A stretch of DNA of 64,000 bases from Welwitschia mirabilis (GCA_051453625.1 JBOZIK010000001.1:153328050-153392049); one strand, 5' to 3'. Shown: positions 1 to 12,670, counted from the stretch's first letter. The notes: generated by a model not told the origin, from the letters alone. Translations and numbers: made by a program.

Positions 1-1289
1 AAATAACTTCAAAACACATAAAGACACTTAAAATATATTAGAATATAATAAAATTCAATGTAAAAATTGCAAACATGCAATCGACTTACTAGATGTACTA
101 TGGAATTGGGTTAATACTATAATGACTAGTTGCTATAAATTTAACATTTCTATTCCTAGATCAAGTTACCAATAATCTAGAATGAGAAGTAGAGAAGGTA
201 GAATTATTGAAGGTTAGAGAAGAATACTACATGAATAAAGTGAAAAATTACTAACTTCTAAGCAAGAGTATAATATGTTAATAGAAAATTATAAAGTTTA
301 CATGATGTACATTCATTGATTCCTAATTTAGTTAAGGCCATTATGAATATTGGACAATCTGTCTCCCTATATTTGTTTAGCTTATTTATGAGTCATAATA
401 ACTTTTATGGATTTATACTATCTTGTGGAATACATGAGTAATTCCTATAGCAAGATAAGGATCATGTATAAATGATTTTCTAATATCAAAATTTGTATTT
501 AAAACATGTCATGCAACATGCAAATATATATGAAAATATTCATTTTATCTATTTCATATAAGAGGAAATATATGCATCTAGACTAGCTCTTACTTGCTTG
601 CAAGCATGTAAGTCTCAACTTAACTTTTTGCCTTCTCCCTAGTATCATAAATAAATCCTATAGAATCTCTTTCATTATTTATAATATGTAATACCTTCAT
701 AAAGGGTTTATTAATTCACAAAATTAAAATTAGAAAATTACATCAATTTACTTATTATGTTATCAAGGAAAAAATCAAAAGTATAAAGTTAGAATTTGAA
801 ATTACTTACACATATACTATTCTCCACATCCAACCAAAAAAATGTGTTTTAGTAAATCCTATTATTTTAGAAAACTATGCTAAAGAAACTTACCTAATCC
901 TATTGAATTTTTTAAAATCTATCCATTCTTCGCTAATGAAAATATTCATTAAATTACTTTTCCTCTTGGATAAGAAATCCAATTAAAATAAAATTAGTGA
1001 TAAAACTTATTGTACAAGATTTAATAATTTCATTGCCATTTAAAAATTATAAGAAGAAACAATAAACATCTTAATGTAAGTATATGAACTTGAAGATAAT
1101 TTTTACACATCTTATAACTTAAAAAGAAGAGAAAAATTAATTATCAGATACATTAAAACATCGAGTAATAGGCCATAAGTTCACAACATTAACATTATTA
1201 ATATTATTCTATACAAATATCATAAAAGTAATATAACTAAATTCAACAAAAGTAAAGTTGATTATTACTATGCTAATCCACGAAACCTT
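1..1289. other. AT-rich DNA with no recognised gene
   Basis: I see no coding homology on either strand; stops are frequent in all frames. The only structured item is the near-perfect palindrome at 589-612. The stretch lies outside the left repeat of the gypsy element that follows. Confidence 0.6.
589..612. repeat. 24-nt near-perfect palindrome
   Basis: The left arm CTTACTTGCTTGC is mirrored by the right arm with one mismatched pair; the centre is TTGCAA at 598-603. It could form a cruciform or hairpin. No flanking element boundary explains it. Confidence 0.5.
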
Positions 1290-1560
1290 TTATAATAATC
1301 CCAAAACCTTATCTATGACTTACTATCATTCATTAAGATTAATTTTAATTTGTTAGAAAACTAAATAACAATGTAGTAACTCTTCAAGAGTAATGATCCT
1401 TATGATCATATTATTTCATCAATGTTAAATGAGGTTTTTGGGAAAGTGAAGGGCATGAATGTGATTTGCATAAGAGGATAATGATTCCTTGACAAGATGC
1501 CCTGATCCCCTAGTAGTCCCACCAATTAGACCTTGAAGGCAGTGTAACCTAGTTGGACCG
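1290..1560 (+). repeat. left direct repeat (probable 5' LTR part)
   Basis: This aligns by eye with 9201-9485 along its whole length. Shared blocks in the same order include TATAATAATCCCAAAA, TTGTTAGAAAA, TTCAAGAG, a GAAAGTGA block, a TGTGATTT block and TAGACCTT-AAGGCA near the end. It continues into the gap at 1561, so the right boundary is unknown. Confidence 0.65.
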
Positions 1561-2542
1561 NNNNNNNNNNNNNNNNNNNNNNNNNNNNNNNNNNNNNNNN
1601 NNNNNNNNNNNNNNNNNNNNNNNNNNNNNNNNNNNNNNNNNNNNNNNNNNNNNNNNNNNNNNNNNNNNNNNNNNNNNNNNNNNNNNNNNNNNNNNNNNNN
1701 NNNNNNNNNNNNNNNNNNNNNNNNNNNNNNNNNNNNNNNNNNNNNNNNNNNNNNNNNNNNNNNNNNNNNNNNNNNNNNNNNNNNNNNNNNNNNNNNNNNN
1801 NNNNNNNNNNNNNNNNNNNNNNNNNNNNNNNNNNNNNNNNNNNNNNNNNNNNNNNNNNNNNNNNNNNNNNNNNNNNNNNNNNNNNNNNNNNNNNNNNNNN
1901 NNNNNNNNNNNNNNNNNNNNNNNNNNNNNNNNNNNNNNNNNNNNNNNNNNNNNNNNNNNNNNNNNNNNNNNNNNNNNNNNNNNNNNNNNNNNNNNNNNNN
2001 NNNNNNNNNNNNNNNNNNNNNNNNNNNNNNNNNNNNNNNNNNNNNNNNNNNNNNNNNNNNNNNNNNNNNNNNNNNNNNNNNNNNNNNNNNNNNNNNNNNN
2101 NNNNNNNNNNNNNNNNNNNNNNNNNNNNNNNNNNNNNNNNNNNNNNNNNNNNNNNNNNNNNNNNNNNNNNNNNNNNNNNNNNNNNNNNNNNNNNNNNNNN
2201 NNNNNNNNNNNNNNNNNNNNNNNNNNNNNNNNNNNNNNNNNNNNNNNNNNNNNNNNNNNNNNNNNNNNNNNNNNNNNNNNNNNNNNNNNNNNNNNNNNNN
2301 NNNNNNNNNNNNNNNNNNNNNNNNNNNNNNNNNNNNNNNNNNNNNNNNNNNNNNNNNNNNNNNNNNNNNNNNNNNNNNNNNNNNNNNNNNNNNNNNNNNN
2401 NNNNNNNNNNNNNNNNNNNNNNNNNNNNNNNNNNNNNNNNNNNNNNNNNNNNNNNNNNNNNNNNNNNNNNNNNNNNNNNNNNNNNNNNNNNNNNNNNNNN
2501 NNNNNNNNNNNNNNNNNNNNNNNNNNNNNNNNNNNNNNNNNN
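1561..2542. other. assembly gap, 982 N
   Basis: There is no sequence. By position it should hold the rest of the left LTR and the primer-binding site of the gypsy element. Confidence 0.95.
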
Positions 2543-4950
2543 ACATTAATGATCTAAAAAAAATATTGAAGATGTTTATGGATATTTCATGTTCAATAAT
2601 TACTTCAATTTAATAATTGATTTTTTTTTCATATATGTTAAATGATAAAATAGTAGTCACTTCTCCTACAAGTTGACAACTTATTAGTAAGATCTTTTTG
2701 ATTCAAATGTGTTTGAAATTTTCTAACTTTTGGAATTCCTCTTGATGTTCATTAATACTCTTTCTTTCTAGTCTTAGATATTTGAACCACATATTAAAAG
2801 GATTTGTAGTCATAAGAAATAACATTAACATATTTTTCTAAATTTGTCTTTAATTTTTTTAATAGAATAAAGTTATTATTGCATTGATTAAAAAGAATAT
2901 CTAGAAGAAAATTTAAAATTTAGATACCTCATGAGAAAGCAAGGTTTTGAGCAATTACATGAAAAGGGTAGTCATGTTAGAAATCTTAGTGTATTTGTCC
3001 TAGGAGTACTTCTTATGTTTACAATGGTCACATATCTTTAATATTTCTTATAGATTATTACTTACTGTGCTTTGGTAAGAGTTCAAGTAAAGAAGGAAAA
3101 ATGCAATAATGAACTCCATGAAAAAGGACTATGTGTCTAATCCAAAGGAAACTATGACATCAATATAGGTAACATTCCTAAAGATGATACACAAAACAAA
3201 CCTTGTGACAATCAATGCTTTAACCTACATAGCTACATATGTATGTATAGTATAGATTTCTTTTGATTATATCTTGTTTATGAAGTAGTAATTATAATTT
3301 TATAAAAAGTCTACTTATTTTATTTATTTTTAAAAACAAAATTTAATTAATAATGTTTTTATATCATTATTTATACTTAGTGGCCAAACTATAAATGTTT
3401 TATTCAAGTTAACCATCTTCCATACAAGAAAAGATAAGCCAAAATAATGCCTAACTTGTTATAAGTTAAAGATAATCTATATGAATGAATAGAACATGTA
3501 CTTTATTAAATGAAAGCAGAAAAAATGTAACCAACATTTATTGGAAAAAGAAACTCCAAAAATCTAAGACCAGAGATGGTTAGTTGTAACCATAGAATAA
3601 GTTTCTTTAGCTTGAATTTGGTTAAAAGTACAAAATGCATTCACGCCATGTTTATCAAACCATCAATTGAAGGGATATAAGGTTTAAGAAGAACCTATTT
3701 TAATCTAATACAAATTAGACACTAAGACTAAAAATATTTTAATTGCTAACATCTATGAAAATTACTTCTAAATTATCATGTTTATTAAGGATGTAAAACT
3801 TAGTGAAGATGTATTAAATAAATCCATTATAGTAGTGTATGTCTAAAAATACAATATGTGAATAAAGACTTTTATACCTTGGCATTTAAGATAGTGGAAC
3901 TAATCATAATAGATGTTGCAAAAATGTTGTCAGAAAATAATGCATAGCAATAAAGACTAGGATATTCTAGGTTTTCTTTGTTTGAAAAATTTTGTTCTAA
4001 AAACTCATCGAATCCATCTCTGATAATTAAAGAAAAAAGATGCAACTCCAAAAACTTTAAAATTTTTTAACTTTTACAAAAGTTCTATATGATGATAATG
4101 AAAATAAGCTATAAGAAGATACTTTTAGTAATAAAGATATTCCTTAATGTGAACAAGAAGATAACATGAATGTAGAACAAGAAGAGCAAGAAGCTGAAGT
4201 TGATGTGAACAATGACCTAAAACTTGGGATTTTCTATTGGAAAATCTCTGGTACTTATTTGGTAGTCATCTGATAGTATCATTTAGGCAACGAGATGGAT
4301 GATACTCTATTTTTGGTTTTCTTACTTCTGATCATTAGCTCTAAGGTAGACTTTGGATTCTAATAAGCTACTTTCTTTATCTCCCCTAATGTAATATATG
4401 CACGTAGTAAACTTTATTAGTAATAAATGAACCTGACTAGTTTAAGTAGCTTCATCATGATATTATGGTGACAATGCACTTTAAACTAAATGGTTAAATA
4501 TCTAAAGTCAATTATGTGAGTGTTAAGGCTTTTTAGAATGTAATTAATTATAAGCTTGACTCTATCCTTAGAGCACTCAAAAGATGATCATGGGACTAGT
4601 CAATATAAGAGCTTTAGTTAGAAGTCTAGTAGTATCTTTAAGCATAAAATGGTAAAATTCAAATTCTAGAAGATTACTCTTCTCAATCTTCTAAACAACA
4701 AGTGGTAGAAGAATTTAATTAATAAGTGCAATAGTGTTATATTCATAATTTTCATAAAAAAGACACCATTATGGAAGATCACAATGTATAAGAATATGTA
4801 AATAAAGTTTAAATTCACATGTATGTGAAGAGGAACTATGATCATTAGAGGATATTAAAAACCATTTCACATTAAAAACTATTTATAACAACTTGTGTAG
4901 TTAATATGCAGCAATGTCCCTTTTGGACGATGATGTATCTTGATAGAGTT
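2543..4950 (+). other. gypsy leader / unrecognised internal DNA
   Basis: The segment lies between the gap and the first recognisable gag sequence of the + strand gypsy element. It is probably untranslated leader plus a decayed N-terminal gag. Around 4150-4200 one frame reads an acidic run (EQEDNMNVEQEEQEAEVDV). I could not assign any domain to the remainder. Confidence 0.4.
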
Positions 4951-7900
4951 AACTTAGCATAATAAGAAATGATTAGATTAAATGGATAGAATTTATGAAG
5001 GAATTAAAAGATGATTTTATCCTTGACTACCTTTTTAAGGATAAAAGAATGTAGTACTAATGCCTAAGACTAGAAAGAAAGAATCTACATGAACATTAGA
5101 AGGAATTTCAAAAATTAGCAAAGTTTCAAACATACTACGATCTATAAGAGCTTGCTAATCCCTTTATTAAAAATATATTACTTTAACAACAAAATCTTAT
5201 CTATCTATTAGAACTCAAGTCTCTATAGGAAGCACAAAAAAAGATTAAATATTACATGAAGGTAGAATAAAGAGCTCCAATAAATGTTATAATAACAACC
5301 ACAATTACATAACTATTAGGATCATAGAATTATGAGGCCTAGCCCACTATTCTAAACCATATAATACCAATTTTGCATAACTATATAAAGAAGGATTATA
5401 TTTTCAATAATTATTCCAAGAAAAAAGAGGATACAAATTTCACCCAGTTGATCATAGCATCAACATAACCATAAGTAGGAAAGAGATTATTTGCCATGAT
5501 TCATATAGGTTTTATATAAATCCAATTTTGTATAACTAATATTAAATAATTCTTATAAAATTAACATATTATAGTTCTCATAAGTAGTGGTTATAGTGAT
5601 AATTTTACATCCTCTAATATTTTAACTCATTTTTTAGATAAAATTATCAAGGAACAAACTTCCAGAGTAGAAGTTATAGGGGGGAAAATAATCACACAAT
5701 TAAGGTACTATGCATATCCAACTTTTAAAATTAATAATGTACATTTCATTAATAAATTTGATGTTTTCTATATTGAAAAATATAATCCTATTTTGGGAAT
5801 GTTATTTTGGATAAGTATGATGTTAAAGCATCATTTAAATAAGGATCCATCTTTATTTCCACTCCATCTAGATACCAAACCTTTAAAAGAAAAGAGAGAA
5901 GGAGATAAATTCTATTTATGATAAATATAAAAATAAAGAGCCATGAAGATAACTCAATTATTTTGTGTCATGGGAACAAAAGAAGGTAAAATGTAGTTGC
6001 CAACCTACTTATATGAATTTCATAAAAGTTTTAAAGATAAAGTTCGGCTGGCACTAAAGAGAAATGTTGAACATGCAATTAACCTTATACTATAAGCATA
6101 ACTCATCTATTAAGCATCTGATAAATTTTTAATCATTAAGATCAAATGACTAAAACTACAAATTTAAGAGTTGGTAAATGAAGGAAAAACTAGGCTTAGC
6201 ACATTACTTTAAGGAATACTAATATTATTCATTAAGAAAAAATATGGATCTCTCAAGGTTTGCATAGGTTATCATCAATTGAATGCGGTAAAAATAAATA
6301 AAAAATTTCCCTTGCCTTAAATTGATGATCTTTTTGATTAGTTAGAAGAAGCAAGATATTTCACCAAAATTGATTTGAAGTTAGACTATCATCAACTTAG
6401 GATTAAGGAAGAAGAATTCTTAAAATAACATTTAGAGATAGATTTCATGATTATGCATTTTAGTCTTACAAATGCTCCTACTACATTTATGATACTAATG
6501 GATAATATCTTCCACTCATATTTAGATCACTTCACTATTGTCTTTATGGATGATATTCTAGTTTATTCTAAGAATAAGGATGACCATATTCAACATCTAT
6601 AGTTAATTCTACAATTAAGTAAATGAGTTCTTTAAAGAGTTAATTCATCAATTGGATTATATCCTATCTAAGGAAGGTGTTAAAATTAATGTTAGCAAGG
6701 TGTAAGTTATAAGGTAATGGAATAAATAAAATGCCCCTACCAAAGTAAAAGGTTTTGTGGTTCTATAGGTTTTTATAGTCATTTTATTCTAGACTTCGCA
6801 AAAATTACAAGTCTAATGATAAATTTAACAAAAAACAAACTACCATTTCATTTTAATCAAAAATGTAGATAAGCATTCCTTAGAATTAAGCTTATCTTAA
6901 TCTTAGTCCTAGTCTTAAAGATTTCATGGATGAATAAAGAATTCCTCATAGTAATGAATGCCTTTGGAGAAGGAACAGGTATGATATTAATGTAAGAAGA
7001 AAGAATAATTGCCTATGAATCATGAAAATTAAAAAAGCATAAATGCAATTACTCAGTTCATGATTTGGAATTGCTAGCTAATATTAATGCATTAACGATG
7101 TAGATCCACTATCTTGTAGAAGGTAAATTTCAAATAAATAGTAACCAAATAAGCTTAGAATTTTTGCACAAATAACCTCTCTTGAATATGAGATTATGAT
7201 GGTGGATGAAATTACTAGTTGAAAATGATTTTGACGTTAAATTCATATATGGTAAAGAAAATGAAGTTGCAGATGCTCTTACTTACATGTGGTGTATCTT
7301 GATTTGTATAGTAAATCCCAAAATAGTAGAAGAAATCAAAGAGCAACTACTACAACATGAGGTATCAAAAACAAACTTATGAACAACTAAGAAGTATATT
7401 CACACTACATAACAATAGATGGGATATTAATAAGAAGAGATAGAGTTTTCATTTCTACTAGAAATTGTTATCCTCTATTACATAGAGAAGAACACAAAGT
7501 TTCATACATAGGCCATCTAGGATTTACAAAAACATGTATCACTCTAAGGGAGTAGTATTACTGGCTAAGAATGAAGTTGCAGATCAAATATTTCATCACA
7601 TATTTTCCTATATGCTAATCCACTAAGTTGAAACAATAGAAGCAAAAGGAATTCTAAAAAATGATTAGGGATACCATCTTGAAAATAGAAATAAATCATG
7701 TTGAATTTTATCATAGGTTTGCCAACAACTATTATATTAAACAACATGATGATATATTCATATGTGTGAACTAACTAATCAAGATGAAATACTTCATTAT
7801 AATTAAGATACTAACCACTTATAAATAAATTATAAATTAATTTATGAAGGAAGTATTTCATTTACATGGGATTTTTAAAATTATTATTTCAAATAGAGAT

Positions 7901-8450
7901 CCAAAATTTATATCAAATTTTTGATAAGAATTCTTTAAATAATTAGGTACTTAAGTGATTTTTAGTGTAGCATTCCATCTAGAAATATAGGAATAAATAC
8001 AACAAGTTAATTACATAGCGAAAGACATCTTAAGAAGTTATATGATAGGAAAACTAGGAAGATGGAATAACTACCTTCATTTGGTAGAATTCACTTATAA
8101 TCAGGTCTATCGTGCCTCCATTAAGTGATTTCCATTCATGGTAATATGTCAAAAAATTGTGTAACACCCATAAGTAGATTAGATTTGGTATAAATACATG
8201 AAGGGCAAAAGCTAAAAATTTAGAAGATGGAAGAAATAATTAAGAAAGTGCAAAAATCCTTACAGGATGTATAAGATACATATAAGAAGTACTTTGACCA
8301 AATAATTACCATTGTATCTTCCAAGTTGGTGACCAAATATTACTTAGAGTTAAGCTTAAGTAAGAAGCCTTAAAACTAGGTAAATATTAAATTAGCTAGT
8401 GGGTTTTCTATACCTTTTCATATTATTTAAAAAATAGGATAACTGACATA
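4951..8450 (+). pseudogene. Ty3/gypsy gag-pol polyprotein relic
   Basis: All pol domains appear in Ty3/gypsy order, broken by stops and frameshifts. A gag-like piece lies near 4975-5290 (FMKELKDDFILDYL). An aspartic-protease piece lies near 5570-5810 (SSGYSDNF, then LGMLFW). RT lies near 6190-6760, with CIGYHQLN at about 6262, FTKIDLK, and the catalytic motif FMDDILVYS at 6542-6569. RNase H lies near 6950-7290, ending NEVADAL at about 7260. Integrase lies near 7440-8450, with GHLGFTKT at about 7510 and ISNRDPKF near 7890. The DD of the RT active site is kept, but the frame is destroyed, so no product is possible. Finer clade assignment is not safe from sight. The C-terminal end of integrase stops where the TRIM/SMART-like element begins, suggesting that element interrupted it. 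Confidence 0.85.
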
Positions 8451-8452
8451 CA

Positions 8453-8763
8453 TGTTGGGACCTTTATCATCACACCAAAATCCATGACTTAGATGGAAAT
8501 TAGAATCCTTTATACTTAACCACTTATCAGGCTAGGCATGAGGAGTGCATATCTAATAATCTTCTACTCGATTCACATGCCAAATGCTCACATAAACTAG
8601 AAAACCATCAAGAAGACTCAAACTCGAGACCAACCAACAACCATGGCTATGATACCAATTGTTGGGCCACTTACCATCACATTAAAAGCCATGACTTAGG
8701 TGGAACCCTTTATACTTAACCACTTGTTGGGTTGGGCATTAGGAGCACATACCCAATAATACA
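8453..8763 (-). mobile_element. TRIM/SMART-like miniature LTR retroelement
   Basis: Two direct repeats of about 100 bp (8453-8560 and 8660-8760) both begin TGTTGGG on the + strand and share blocks such as CCATGACTTAG, TTTATACTTAACCACTT and the closing AATAAT. Between them is only about 100 bp. On the minus strand the repeat ends CCCAACA, and two bases later comes TGGTATCATAGCC, one mismatch from the plant initiator-tRNA-Met primer site TGGTATCAGAGCC. Short LTRs, a primer site and no coding capacity in ~310 bp fit the TRIM or SMART class. Such elements need proteins from other retrotransposons to move. I found no clear target-site duplication, and the outer ends have diverged. It sits at the 3' end of the gypsy integrase relic. 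Confidence 0.7.
8645..8657 (-). other. primer-binding site (tRNA-iMet type) of the TRIM/SMART
   Basis: The minus strand reads TGGTATCATAGCC. This site would prime minus-strand cDNA synthesis from initiator tRNA-Met. It lies two bases inside the LTR end CAACA, the standard position. Confidence 0.7.
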
Positions 8764-9200
8764 AGCATAATATTCTCAAAAAATGGTCTCCCATTTACTA
8801 CTATTACATGTTAGCCTTCTTAAGCCATATTACTAAGGCAAATTTGATGATTATATTACTAACTAAAATAAACTTCTAGTAAGATTTAATATCACTTTTA
8901 CAATAAAACAAGTTGACATAAAAGAGTGCACAAAAAAGAAACTAAGCAAGAAAACAATAAAATAAGTTTTAGTCAAATGGTCTTATTATGATCAATTCAA
9001 TTAGGAAAATGAATAATATATAAGATATTATTATGTAAATTTATTTGTAAATAGCGATGAAAAATAATAAACTCTTAACCAATGTAAAGGAGCATGGTAA
9101 GTATGAATATTTTGAAGCTAAACAAATCCAACAACAGGATGTTCCCATGGAATCACAATAGTTCAAGGATAAGCAAATAACTTTACATGGGGAAGAAAGA

Positions 9201-9485
9201 TGTATAATAATCCCAAAATTATACTTGTAAGATACCATTATTTTTTAAGATCAATTAAAACTTGTTAGAAAAATAATTAATACTGTAATAACCATTCAAG
9301 AGATACTACCCTTATGGAAGAGTCATTTTAAAGAGTGATAATGTTTTATAAATGTTATTTGAGTTCTTTGGAAAGTGATGGAAATGCATGTGATTTACAT
9401 ATAACCATACTAAGTTCTTGATAAACTAATAAGCCCTTGCTAGTTCCATGGACTAGACCTTAAAGGCAATATGATGTGGCTAAGC
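9201..9485 (+). repeat. right direct repeat (probable 3' LTR part)
   Basis: This is the partner of 1290-1560, in the same orientation and block order. It follows the integrase relic by about 750 bp, part of which is the TRIM/SMART-like insertion. Its outer ends could not be fixed. Confidence 0.65.
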
Positions 9486-9879
9486 TAATTTATCAAGATA
9501 TTACATTTAGCGTTAATGGAGACATGATGTCCTTATAAAATAAAGATGAGTTACATATTTTAATAATCAAGCTATTATTTCTCTATTTTTATTTTACTTA
9601 AATTACATTTCCATTTTATCACCAACTCTCTTTGATCTTAATTTTGTAAATGAAATGAGAGCATTACATTTTCCTTATGTATTCTAAAATAACATCAAAG
9701 CATGATGCAACATAGGAGGTCTAATAAATTATTAGAGAAGAATTCATGAGAATTCAACCAACAACAACAAAGGAGGCTTCATTGTCTATGATAATCTAAT
9801 TAAAAATAAGAAATAATAATGATTTAATATAAAATCAATAACAATCATTAAATAATCAACATGATTTTAAATAATAATA
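9486..9879. other. spacer without recognised feature
   Basis: AT-rich sequence between the gypsy repeat and the hAT relic. I see nothing in it that I can name. Confidence 0.5.
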
Positions 9880-10800
9880 AAAAAACTCTATAATCTCAAT
9901 ATTTTACTTAGGACACATTCTCAAACTAATCTCCTTAATGCATTCTTTAATAACTCTAAATAATTAATTTGCATTTTTTACATGCTTTGATGCATCTCTA
10001 ATATTTTAAAAAAATGATTCCAGGTGTAGAGCCAATAAAAAAATTTAATAAAGTTTTACTTCTCTTATATTTTCAAACATTATATGTTAAACTACAACCC
10101 TTTTCTTGCCATGTTTTATAATGGTTTCATAAAATGTAATCAATATTAGACTTAACTTCATTAAGAAATTTTATTCTTACTATAGTAAATGCTGAAGGTT
10201 TGAAATCAGAACCTATTTCATAAATTTCATTATACATTCCTTTTAAGATGGCAATAGAATAAAAATGATTATTAGGAAACATGTAAAAATATTAAAATTC
10301 AACCATTCTCTTTTTGACTTTATGCATTAATTTCTTCACTTGTGGAGCATTGTGTAGTATGCGTTATACTAATAAAGGAGAAGATGAATTTTCCATTCCT
10401 CCACCACCATTACTTATGCTACTTTGAATAATTGCTTGGTTAGAAATAAGATCTATTTTCTCTTATTGTTTTTTAAAATCTAAGAAGAAGGGCCATAAAA
10501 ATCCTTAAATATCTTGAAGTATCTCTAGTAGCCTAAGAAGAACCCACACTAAGAATATTTGCATGAGAATAAAATTATTCTTTGTTTTTTTTGTTTAAAA
10601 GAACCATATCCCTACTTAATCATATCCCTATTTACTGTGAAGAACATCTTCTTATATTCTTTCCTATGAGTATTTTCATACATTCTTTCCTAATTTATTC
10701 ATTGATTTCATCTCTTAGATTAAGATACTTGTAACTACCATGTCTTATAATGCATGCAATATGATATTTCAATTAGGTAACTCCATCAAAAAGGTTCATA
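9880..10800 (-). pseudogene. hAT-family transposase relic (BED + DUF659)
   Basis: Read on the minus strand, the upstream end (about 10800-10680) gives FDGVT, a stop, LKYHIACIIRHG. This resembles the C-terminal half of a BED zinc finger of plant hAT-like proteins. Near 10440-10380 there is a Gly/Ser-rich linker (SSISNGGGG). From about 10270 down to 9900 one frame reads SDFKPSAFTIVRIKFLNEVK, then NHYKTWQEKGCSL, RSKTLLNFLLALHLESFF and IRDASKHVKNAN. This follows the order of the DUF659 domain (K-x-W-x-x-x-G-C-S-x, R-x-L-x-N-F-L, D-A-S-x-x-V-K-x-A). Several stops interrupt it. The catalytic RNase-H-like core and the C-terminal dimerisation domain are missing. These proteins excise and insert hAT DNA transposons in the nucleus; this copy is dead. 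I saw no terminal inverted repeats. Confidence 0.7.
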
Positions 10801-12462
10801 TCAAAAAACCTATCAATCAAGTTTGTTTTCTTTGTTTCAAAAGTATAACATTATTAATCTTTAACATAAATCATCTAAAAGTCTTAAAAGAAATGAATCC
10901 TATTGAAATCATTAGCCACCAAGAAAAAAAAAGAAAAAGAAATAAATAAGAAGAAGAAGAAAAAGTAAGTATTTAAAATTTTAAATGAAAAATCTAAGGT
11001 TTACTAATTAATAAAATAGACTTATCTTAATATAAAATTAGAAATGAAGCTTTTTTATTACTTTGAAAGTAAATAACTAAATATATATTAGATAACTCGA
11101 ACATCATAAAATTTACCTTATGTAAAAAGTATTTCTCTTTTTGAGTCAATTGTATTTTCCCTTAGAGGATATATCCCCAAAAAATTAAAAGAGGACAAGA
11201 CTATTAAAATTAAAATTCTTTATTAATGGCATAAATAACATATTAAATATAGTTAATTATTTTCCCCCCTTCTAAAAAGAAAATATATAGTGACATTTTA
11301 CATAACGTAATGAGTCTGCTAGTGACAAAGAAAAATTTTATAATTAATTTGACATGAATTTATTCTCCACTACATATAATAGTGTTATGAATCTAAAGAC
11401 ACATGAAAAAGGATGAACATTCATGACCCTTTAATGACAATCATACTTGCTTTACATTACATGCCTTTTTAGAGTATTGCTCCATCGAATTAATATGTTC
11501 CTAGTGGTTAATATTAAATAAAAACATTATGTGAGTTAAAATATCATTTTTAGTGATTAATGAACTAGTTGAAGGAATTTACTATAAATTAAAAATAAAA
11601 AAACTTAAATGGTTAAAAATAAAATTTATTCTTCTATAAAAGAAATTAGGGGACTAATATAAAATTTATATGCAAATCTCACAAACATGCAAATCTCACA
11701 AACATGAAATGTGGTTTTAAGATAGTTGCTATAAGAAAATAGATCAAATGAAATAACAATCTAAAAGAATTAAAAAAATTCTTGCAATAGCTTGCAAGTT
11801 GCAATAATTCTTTAAGACACTAAAGGAACTAAAGAAACAATAATCTATAGAAAAAACATCATAAGGAGTGGTATTTAATTAGAAAAAGTTTACATTAGAT
11901 TATAAAGTACTAGAAGCTTTAAAGATAAATAATATTTAATATTTTTAATTATGAATTAATAGTCATAGAAATTATGATTTTATGAAGGATGCCTTCATTT
12001 GAATTATAAGACTTTATTACTAGTTGTAACGTTGATAAATTTGAAATATTTAATAAAACAAAAAAACTTTATCAAGATTTTTATAGGGTATTTATGATTG
12101 TAAACCTATGAAATGCACTTATGTTAAATCTTTTAGAAGGTGATTTCTAACAAACATTTTTATCTCATTTTATTACTTGACGATCTATTAAATACTATTT
12201 ATCTTTGATACTTTTAGTACTTTATAATTCAGTGTAAAGTTTTGATGATATAGATACTACAAAAATGGATATGTAAACATATACAATTTGATAATATCTT
12301 TTATTTTTAAATATGTGATTAATGAAGTTGATAAATATCATTGTAAGAAGTTGCACTTGAGTTTAAGATAAGTGTTTAAAAGGATTAGAAAGCTATGATG
12401 CTTAGCAAAAATGGTTGTGTACTTGGAAAGTTGTATCATAATGGATTCAATCCCCTCTTCAT
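10801..12462. other. AT-rich DNA, no recognised gene
   Basis: No domain could be recognised. A short open frame at 10740-10949 (+) lies antisense to the hAT BED region and is not credible as a gene. A perfect 17-bp tandem duplication (TGCAAATCTCACAAACA twice) lies at 11671-11704. Confidence 0.5.
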
Positions 12463-12670
12463 TTGATGCATCTATCTCCATCTAGTGCATTTCTTTGGTG
12501 CATTTCTACTCTTTGACATGTTCCTTTAGCATATTTTTCTTTTTTCTAGAATAACATTTTGTTTGTTTAGTGCATATCTCATCTCTAGTGCATTTCCCTA
12601 GTGCATTTATCTAGTGCATTTGTCTTCTATCTAGCATTGTGCTTTTTTCTTTTAAATTTTTGTGCATTTT
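12463..12670 (+). repeat. cluster of TAGTGCATTT-like motifs
   Basis: The decamer TAGTGCATTT or close variants occurs about ten times in 200 bp (for example at 12484, 12568, 12586, 12599, 12613). The spacing is irregular, mostly 13-18 bp. This could be a decayed minisatellite or a repeated regulatory motif of an LTR. Confidence 0.55.

Larger units (their letters stand above)
1290..9485 (+). mobile_element. decayed Ty3/gypsy LTR retrotransposon
   Basis: A + strand polyprotein relic (4951-8450) is bracketed by two similar segments in direct orientation, 1290-1560 and 9201-9485. That is the arrangement expected of an LTR retrotransposon. The left repeat runs into a 982-N gap, so its full length and the primer site cannot be seen. 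No target-site duplication could be identified. The repeats are strongly diverged, so the insertion is old. A TRIM/SMART-like element lies inside it at 8453-8763. Confidence 0.65.

Noticed and set aside
1425-2557. Long open frames on both strands across 1561-2542
   Set aside because: They consist almost entirely of N; the openness is an artefact of the gap. The same applies to frames across the other gaps (18365, 30762, 41765, 57039, 61146, 62360).
8453-8763. Cassandra-type TRIM with 5S rRNA sequence
   Set aside because: I compared the repeat with the internal promoter region of 5S rRNA; the resemblance is limited to a GGTTAAG-like word, so the Cassandra label is not supported.
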